The notes beneath the pieces are model-generated. The model was not told where the DNA came from and made no database searches. It saw only the letters and a program-made list of their open reading frames with translations. Shown one piece after another: positions 58,224 through 64,000 of a stretch of DNA of 64,000 nt (within the stretch, counting starts at the first letter, position 1; each line of letters starts with the position of its first letter). The DNA is from Thecamonas trahens ATCC 50062 (taxonomy: Eukaryota; Apusozoa; Apusomonadida; Apusomonadidae), in NCBI RefSeq assembly GCF_000142905.1, contig NW_013657669.1:412708-476707 (forward strand), given 5' to 3'. The position numbers and the translations under genes were made by a program.

Positions 58224-58679
58224 ATGGGTATACTCACACACACACGTGTGCTGTTTGCACAGGCTGGCGTTCTCGGTCTCTTTGCCGCTGTGGCTCTGGT
58301 CGCTCCGCTGGTGGTCCTCGATGCAGCCGTGCCTGCTGCAACAGGCAAGGCTCAGGCGCTGCGGACGGGCGTGGCGTCGGACGTGGTCATGCTGTTGGGC
58401 GGAGCAGGTGGCCTTGCTGCGGCTGCACTCTCTGCTGCACTTGCTCGTCATGTCCGATACGACGTGGTTACCCGTGGCGAGGTCTCGGCTGTCTGCGCCG
58501 CCGCCTGGCTCGCCACAGCTGTCGTCGCCATGCTCTTCACTGCCTCGGGGAGATGGCACCTCTCAGCCATGATGCTCCTCCTCACCATCTCCACCCTCAT
58601 GTCGGCTCTCTTTTCCATGCTCGCTGTCAATGACCTCTCCACCGTCGCACGCTTCAACTCGCGATCTTATCCAGACTAA
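58224..58679 (+). CDS. Small four-TM hypothetical protein
   Basis: 151 residues from the ATG at 58224. Four hydrophobic helices: about 10-32 (QAGVLGLFAAVALVAPLVV), 50-75, 85-108 (VCAAAWLATAVVAMLF) and 112-135 (MMLLLTISTLMSALFSML). Short loops and a short polar C-terminal tail. The topology is MARVEL-like, but no signature residues are recognised. The ATG is the first after the microsatellite and C-run; upstream codons are repeats. Confidence 0.65.
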   Translation: MGILTHTRVLFAQAGVLGLFAAVALVAPLVVLDAAVPAATGKAQALRTGVASDVVMLLGGAGGLAAAALSAALARHVRYDVVTRGEVSAVCAAAWLATAVVAMLFTASGRWHLSAMMLLLTISTLMSALFSMLAVNDLSTVARFNSRSYPD

Positions 58680-59002
58680 TCGGCTGTCTGCACCAGCTGC
58701 TGGCCCTAACCCCGCACACTCCCACCCGGCTCACCCTTTGCCAACTGCGGCTACTGTGGCCGTAACCAACTTCCTCCCAATCTCCCCCATACCTCGCCTC
58801 ACCATCCCAACCCCCAACCCTTCTCCTAAACTCAATAGCCATCTCCATCGCCACCCCCATACATCCACCATCAGCCCCCGTTTCCACACTGCCCGCCCTC
58901 CCTCCCTCCCCACGCGTCGTCCCGTCACTTCTGCCGGAAGAAACTGCCGCTGCCACCGCTCTCTCGCTCCCGCTCCCGCACTCGACCCGCCACCCACGGG
59001 CA
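58680..59002. promoter_or_regulatory. C/T-rich 5' spacer
   Basis: 323 bp between two same-strand genes, C/T- and CCA-rich on the plus strand. I see no gene, RNA or clear motif. Confidence 0.45.
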
Positions 59003-62000
59003 ATGTCGGTGCCCGAGTCTGCCATTGTGGACATCCTCACCTCGCCAATCTACCGGTCTGTCTCGTCCAAGGCTGCTGCACTGGCTCACCTCTTTGCCTC
59101 GTCTGCTGCTCCGCTCTCGGCTGCTCTTGCTGCCACCCAGGCTGACCATGCCGCTGCGCAGGCGTCCTTCACTCGCCTGCTGGCCGCGCTCGACCACGAT
59201 CCGTCCATGCTGTCTCGCGCTGCCTCCGCCTCGCCACCCCGCCGGCCGCGCCAACCTCTGGCCTCGCCGCTTGCTGGACTCGCGCCACTGCCACCCATCG
59301 CAGCATCGCTGTCGACACCTGCGCTGTCGCCGTCGTCATCGCCATCGCCGCCACGTCGGCTGGCCTCTCTGTCGCTGCCGCCAGGCACTCCACCACACAG
59401 TCTCAGCCCGAGAGCAAGATATGCGTCGCTGGCATCTCGCTCTCCGTCGCGGGTCCGTACAGGATCGACTGCTGCGTCGCCAGAGCCGTCACTGACTCTT
59501 TCGCTGCAGGCAACGCCTGCGATGGGTGCAGCGCGCTGCAGTGAGCTGGTTGCCCGTCCGCGAGCCGGTGTTGAGCTGCGGCTGGGTGATGGGAGCGACG
59601 GCTCGGGTTCGTCGGGCCTGCATCTGCTGGTCATGGCGTTGCTGGCTTCGGACCAGGCGGCACTGGCGCTGCTGGCGGCACAAGACTGTGGCGTCTTTGA
59701 CGTTGTCACCTACTACTCTGGTGGCCTGCACCTCGATTCGCGCGCATATGAGGGCCGGATGGACCGACTCCCTGTCGAGACCGTCTTTGACAAAATCTTT
59801 TACGACGCGGTCGTCTCATCGGCGCTCGACGGCAAGACGATTGAGGCGCTCTCGCACCAGCTCGACACGGTCTCACCCGTTCGCGCCCTGCTCAAGGCCG
59901 CAGGCCTCGCGGTGACCTCCAAGTACGAGGTGCTCTCGCCGGGCGCGCGAGCCCGGTTTGCCACCTCGGCACAGTCGCTGGCGCCGCACTGCGTTCCGGT
60001 GATCGTGCACGGCAAGGCCGAGGGTCCGCGGACCGAGGCCAGCATCACATACACCAACGTCAAGGTGCGGTTCCATGCCGGCGCGGTTGATGTGGCGCTC
60101 GCCGACGGCGACGACGCCGTCCACCCGCTCCATGGCGTCATCATCGCCCTTGTCGCGTCTGATGCTGCCCAGCTCGACGAGTGTGGCCGCATGCTCTCGC
60201 TCCCGGTGGGGACCGCGACAGTGACCGTCTCGGCACCGCTTGTCCGCGACGGCGCATCGGGCATGCTCGAGCTGGCGCGGGTCCGGACCGAGCTTGCTCT
60301 CGAGTTCAAGGCAGAGACCAAGGACAACGAGGCGATGCTCCGGCTGCTCCGCGGCGAGGTGCTCAAGCGGTCGCCTGTCCGGCTCGTCCTCGCGGCTGCT
60401 GGCGTGGCGCTCACTGATGTGTGGACGTTGACTGAGAGCACTTCGTCGATGGTCGGCAGTGGGCTGGCGGTCGGCGGACCGGCCGCGGGCATTGCCGCCG
60501 CGTACGACCCTTTCTCCATCGCCGACGCCGAGACCCGGCGGCGTATCCATGCTGCGTTTGTCAAGTGCGACTCGGACGGCTCATCGTTTATCGACCGCTC
60601 CGAGTTTCGCCAGCTCGCGTACATGATGGGCGTTCTACTGACCGAGAGCGAGCTCGACGCCGCGCTGGCCGCCATCGACCTCGACAACGACGCGCAGATC
60701 TCCGAGGCCGAGTTTGCCAAGTGGTGGCTGGCCGGCATGCCCGGCTTTGGCGCGGCTGGCCCCGACGAGTCCGGCCTCGCTCTTGGCCACCAGCGCCACA
60801 CCACGGACGGAAACCTCACTGCGCTCAAGCTCAAGCTCTCGTCGCAGGTCTTCTCCAAGCAATCGTCGTTTGTGCTGCGGTCAGTCCGCTCGGCGGCGTC
60901 CGAGCTCGAGCTCGAGCGGGCCGCTGAGCGCAGAGCCGCCGCGGATGTCAACGACGACATGCTGGGGAGCCATCTGCGGCTGCGCGCCGGGCCGATGGCC
61001 CGCGCGCCACCGGCCTCCCAACGGAGCATGGCCAGTGTTCGCCTTGTCTGCGACGAGAGCGAGGTCGCGCCGCACTGCGGGCCGGATCGCAGCGAACCGG
61101 CTCGCTTTGAGGTTGTGGTCTCGGTTCGGGCCGGGCTGGGGCGAGCTGACGCCGACACCATCGCCGACGAGCTCTGTGAGCTGCTGGCTCTCGCGCTGCT
61201 GCCTGTCGAGGATGTCGACGATCCGCAAGTCACGGTCCGCGACTCGACCGAGGTCTCGTCCGGCCTGGTTCTGGTGGTGAGCATCGGGCTTCCGGCAACG
61301 AAGCAGTCGATGATGGTCCAGATGGTGCTGAAGCAGTTGCAGATCCGTGAGCTGCACGGCGAGGTCGAGTGCTCGCAGCGGCCCGGCGGGCCCAAGGCCG
61401 AACCCGCGGTTGCCGTCACGCTTGACGCAGTTGCGTCAGACATGGCGCTGCATGTCCTGGGCCGGGTTCGCCGCAATGGCGTCGGTGCCACCTGGATCGG
61501 GCCGGTCATCGAGGCACTGCGCCACGCTAGCGTAACCGCCGACATCTCGCTGGCGGCACCAGCCGACCTTGCCGACTGCCTCCCGCTTGGCGACGGCGAT
61601 GACTCGGACAACGAGAGTGATGACGAGAGCGTGGATGAGGGCGAGGGCGAGAGCAACAGGCCGGGTGCGGGCCGGGCCAGTAGCATCCGACACCAGCTGC
61701 GCAAGCTGCTCAAGGCCAAGAATCTTTGGGCTACACTCGCTGACATGTTAATGCCGTTCTTTGACAAGCTGCACGCAGCTGCAGGTGTCATCGACGCCGC
61801 TATGAGCTCAACCTCGGACTCGGTCTCGTCCGACGATGACGACGACGGACCAAGCATTGCCGACGCTATGGTCGCCATGCACGAGCGGCTGCAGGGCCTT
61901 GTCGCGGCTCGGTTGGTCATCGGCAAGGGCACCATGCTCGAGGTTACATGCCGCAACTTTGACATCTTTGGTCTCTTCCCGACAGCCTCCACGCTGCACG

Positions 62001-62701
62001 AGTACCGTGTGGCGCGGCGGAATCGGGCATCTGCTGCTGCGAGCACTGTCGCTGCTGACTGCGACGGTGGCGCGGCAAGTGACGACGGCCTGTACTGGGG
62101 CGAGTTCGGCGTGCGCTCGTTCAAAGTCACGCTCGTCGGCCCGCCCAAGTCTGGCAAGTCGACCTTGGTGGCGGCGCGGACTGCTGCATCGACGTGGAGC
62201 CGCGCGATGCGCAAAGCCGGGACCGGGGTGGCCGCGGGCGTGAGCCCACCGACCAAGGTCTCGTGCGTTGTCGACGGCGAGCCGGTCTACGCCCATCTGT
62301 GGGAGACGCCCGGGGGGCGGGGCGAAGCTGCGTCAAAGCAGCGGACCATGGCCGCCATCAACACCGACGTGTTTGTTCTCGTGTGCGACGGCAACGATGA
62401 GGCCTCGCTGCAGGCGGCGCTGGACATGTGGAGCCCACAGCTCGGTCCGGCCCAGGCGAGCGCACCGTTTGTGGTCGCCGCCACCTATGGCGCCCGGCGC
62501 GGACGCAAGGCGATCAACCTGCGACAGGCGCGCAAGGAGGCGCGAACCGCTGGCGCGCTCCACTTTGCCACCGTCGATCTGGACGACTGGCGCTCGGTGG
62601 ACGAGCTCTTTGCCCTCGCCACCGAGGTCGCCGTCAACGCCGCCGCCGCTGCCGAGCCGATCTCGCCGGCCTCGCCGATGCTCCCTGCAGCACTCCAGTA
62701 G
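59003..62701 (+). CDS. EF-hand protein with C-terminal degenerate Ras-like GTPase domain
   Basis: 1232 residues. The N-terminal ~520 residues have a short N-terminal helical part, a Ser/Pro linker and two similar alpha/beta regions (RAYEGRMDRLPVETVF versus later SSGLVLVVSIGLP), unassigned. Two EF-hand loops, DSDGSSFIDRSE (about 523-534) and DLDNDAQISEAE (about 558-569), are complete calcium sites. An acidic Asp/Glu/Ser linker (around 870-960) follows. A Ras-like fold starts near 1038: P-loop GPPKSGKST (about 1046-1054), then WETPGG at the switch II place of DTAGQ, and ATYGARR where NKxD should be, so guanine specificity looks degraded. It may bind nucleotide without classical switching. No TM helix, so it is not a Miro orthologue. 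Confidence 0.7.
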   Translation: MSVPESAIVDILTSPIYRSVSSKAAALAHLFASSAAPLSAALAATQADHAAAQASFTRLLAALDHDPSMLSRAASASPPRRPRQPLASPLAGLAPLPPIAASLSTPALSPSSSPSPPRRLASLSLPPGTPPHSLSPRARYASLASRSPSRVRTGSTAASPEPSLTLSLQATPAMGAARCSELVARPRAGVELRLGDGSDGSGSSGLHLLVMALLASDQAALALLAAQDCGVFDVVTYYSGGLHLDSRAYEGRMDRLPVETVFDKIFYDAVVSSALDGKTIEALSHQLDTVSPVRALLKAAGLAVTSKYEVLSPGARARFATSAQSLAPHCVPVIVHGKAEGPRTEASITYTNVKVRFHAGAVDVALADGDDAVHPLHGVIIALVASDAAQLDECGRMLSLPVGTATVTVSAPLVRDGASGMLELARVRTELALEFKAETKDNEAMLRLLRGEVLKRSPVRLVLAAAGVALTDVWTLTESTSSMVGSGLAVGGPAAGIAAAYDPFSIADAETRRRIHAAFVKCDSDGSSFIDRSEFRQLAYMMGVLLTESELDAALAAIDLDNDAQISEAEFAKWWLAGMPGFGAAGPDESGLALGHQRHTTDGNLTALKLKLSSQVFSKQSSFVLRSVRSAASELELERAAERRAAADVNDDMLGSHLRLRAGPMARAPPASQRSMASVRLVCDESEVAPHCGPDRSEPARFEVVVSVRAGLGRADADTIADELCELLALALLPVEDVDDPQVTVRDSTEVSSGLVLVVSIGLPATKQSMMVQMVLKQLQIRELHGEVECSQRPGGPKAEPAVAVTLDAVASDMALHVLGRVRRNGVGATWIGPVIEALRHASVTADISLAAPADLADCLPLGDGDDSDNESDDESVDEGEGESNRPGAGRASSIRHQLRKLLKAKNLWATLADMLMPFFDKLHAAAGVIDAAMSSTSDSVSSDDDDDGPSIADAMVAMHERLQGLVAARLVIGKGTMLEVTCRNFDIFGLFPTASTLHEYRVARRNRASAAASTVAADCDGGAASDDGLYWGEFGVRSFKVTLVGPPKSGKSTLVAARTAASTWSRAMRKAGTGVAAGVSPPTKVSCVVDGEPVYAHLWETPGGRGEAASKQRTMAAINTDVFVLVCDGNDEASLQAALDMWSPQLGPAQASAPFVVAATYGARRGRKAINLRQARKEARTAGALHFATVDLDDWRSVDELFALATEVAVNAAAAAEPISPASPMLPAALQ

Positions 62702-62909
62702 CTAGCGACGCGCGATGAAGAAAATCTGGGACAGAGTAGGTCGACGGCATTCGAGCGGTGTCCATGGAGTGTGGTTGGCGGCCAGTGGCGAGGAATGCGT
62801 CCCCAGGTCGCCCAGAGCCAGAGCCGACGCCCGAGCACCCAAGGCGCCCCCCTGCTGCTAAGTCAACTCAACCCCTCACTCGAACCACACGACTCTTGCG
62901 ACGCATTCC

Positions 62910-63776
62910 ATGGGCGGAGCGCTGTCGAGTGCGGATGCGCGGGTGCGACTGGAGCGGTACCTTCCGGTATGTACAGTGTTCGGTGTTTGTAGTGGGGGGG
63001 GGGGGGGGAGGTCGGCTCGGGCTGACGACGACAATGGCTCACATCAGGGAGGGAGGGGGCGACCGAGGGGCGAGCAGTTCACAGAGACGGAGCAAGATGT
63101 GCTCAATCACTGCGCGTCGAGTGTGTCCAGGTCGACTGCGCTGGGACTGCTGGGCGGATCGGCGCCGCTGCTGGTGCTGTCGCGCCGGTTTCCGACCCGA
63201 ATCAACGTCTTCACCTACATGATCGGAGGTGGGTTCGGGCTCTGGCTCGGCTATCGTGCGGGAGTGAGCTCGTGCGAGGAGCGACTGGCGAGCAACACGG
63301 ACTCGGCGTTGCTGGCCGAGCTCAAGGTGCTGATGCAGGAGGCTGCCCCGTCGCGGACCGACTTTCCCTGGCAGTACATCTCGTCCGACGAGTTGGAGGC
63401 CATGCGGGCCGCAGATGTTCGTGAGCCGCCGCGGGCGGTGCGGCGGACCCAGCGCGCGCTCGAGCATGGCGCAGCGGTGGTGGTGGGGAGCGAATGGGAG
63501 GGCGATGATGGCGAGAGAGATGGCGAGGCTGACGCTAGCGTCCCCGAGCCAGCCACCGTCGCGCATGAGCCAGCCGCACCACAGTTACGGCTGGTGCCGC
63601 AGCGGCGGCTGGAGGACCGGGCCACAAGTCCGTGGAACGACCCGATGCTCACGCCTGACCGCTCTCATGGAGCACCGCCTGTGCAGAAAGTTAACGATGC
63701 GGGTGGACCTGAAGAGAACTCGTACTATCGGCTGCGCGAGCGGGCACGGCAGCGGAGCAGGGTCGGCGGCGAGTGA
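62910..63776 (+). CDS. Small membrane protein, N-myristoylation motif, OCIA-like
   Basis: Exons 62910-62966 and 63078-63776, 251 residues. MGGALSSAD fits the N-myristoylation pattern (Gly2, Ser6). The next region, ETEQDVLNHCASSVSRS, then a hydrophobic pair, then GYRAGVSSCEERL, follows the spacing of OCIA domains (V-L-x-E-C...S...R, two hydrophobic stretches, ...C-x-E-K), a small mitochondrial or endosomal membrane module. One clear TM segment (TYMIGGGFGLWLGYRAG) is present. The remainder is an acidic and Arg-rich disordered tail. The family assignment is tentative. Confidence 0.6.
   Translation: MGGALSSADARVRLERYLPVCTVFGVCSGGGGGRSARADDDNGSHQGGRGRPRGEQFTETEQDVLNHCASSVSRSTALGLLGGSAPLLVLSRRFPTRINVFTYMIGGGFGLWLGYRAGVSSCEERLASNTDSALLAELKVLMQEAAPSRTDFPWQYISSDELEAMRAADVREPPRAVRRTQRALEHGAAVVVGSEWEGDDGERDGEADASVPEPATVAHEPAAPQLRLVPQRRLEDRATSPWNDPMLTPDRSHGAPPVQKVNDAGGPEENSYYRLRERARQRSRVGGE
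62967..63077 (+). other. Intron of the OCIA-like gene
   Basis: 111 bp, phase 0, after codon 19. It starts GTATGT, has a 15-G run (62994-63008), and ends CGAGCAG. Like the USP intron it is G-rich instead of pyrimidine-rich. Confidence 0.8.
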
Positions 63777-64000
63777 GAACATGCCCCCAAAGTGCGGTGG
63801 CTAGGCGGGAGTGCGAAACCCATTTGGGGGCGGAGAGCAAAATTTCGCTCTCGTACTTGAACTTGCGGCGTGCCACGCTTTTCTTGGTGTGGACAGTCAC
63901 TTGAACGTGACGGTCTGCGCGGGAAGAGCGCTATTTTCGTGTAGACGCTGGGTCCTTGTACGCCCTACAGTCTCCGCTAGGACATCCCCGATGGGGGACG
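63777..64000. other. Right edge, no gene recognised
   Basis: 224 bp of lower-GC sequence with small hairpins (GTCAC...GTGAC near 63896-63911; CATCCCC...GGGG near 63983-63997). It could be a 5' region or part of a structured RNA cut by the window edge, but I cannot assign it. Confidence 0.4.

Noticed and set aside
59003-62701. Miro (mitochondrial Rho) assignment
   Set aside because: There is only one GTPase-like domain, it lies after the EF hands, and there is no C-terminal TM helix.

Overview
This window is nuclear DNA of a GC-rich, gene-dense unicellular eukaryote. The evidence is spliceosomal introns (GT...AG, about 70-230 bp), a tRNA gene followed by a T-run Pol III terminator, and purely eukaryotic families: VPS11, polycystin channel, farnesyl diphosphate synthase, RhoGEF/ArfGAP, STIMATE, RBR ligase, RasGEF, PIAS, ALG1 and ABCG. 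The strong G/C third-position bias, the protist-style domain fusions and the short C/T-rich introns look like an apusomonad such as Thecamonas. That assignment is an inference, not something read directly from the sequence.

Layout: I support 29 protein genes and one tRNA-Arg. 0-8 kb: Sel1-repeat protein, VPS11, double-PH protein, P-loop NTPase. 8-15 kb: polycystin-type channel, membrane ankyrin protein, tRNA-Arg(UCG), four-TM protein, farnesyl diphosphate synthase. 15-27.6 kb: helical-repeat protein (possible TPR/CHAT-like), a giant IQ-DH-PH-PH-ARM-SH3-PH-ArfGAP-ANK protein, a GHKL-ATPase/RING protein, STIMATE. 27.8-33 kb: WW-C2-RING-RBR ligase, F-box-like/ankyrin protein, multi-EF-hand protein. 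33-44 kb: a huge receptor-type nucleotide cyclase, head-to-head with a voltage-sensor-like membrane RasGEF. 44-50 kb: double universal-stress protein, PIAS-type SUMO ligase, a 47-aa ORF, ALG1. 50-54 kb: two divergent ABCG half-transporters. 54-64 kb: two uncertain genes, an NTT/TLC-type nucleotide transporter, a four-TM protein, an EF-hand/GTPase-like protein and a small myristoylation-motif membrane protein.

The genes are packed as alternating head-to-head and tail-to-tail pairs. Convergent stops are typically 2-50 bp apart, and one pair overlaps by 41 bp. Divergent promoters of about 300-730 bp hold the microsatellites, minisatellites and long C/G homopolymers. Nearly all introns lie within the first ~40 codons. 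Signalling and calcium themes recur (polycystin, STIMATE, EF-hand proteins, cyclase, RasGEF, RhoGEF/ArfGAP), but nothing proves that the neighbours work together. The exception is the ABCG pair, whose complementary motif losses predict one asymmetric heterodimer.

Five genes (and possibly a sixth) are each broken by what looks like a single missing base, mostly in short homopolymers. This is best explained by sequencing or assembly deletions rather than by pseudogenes.
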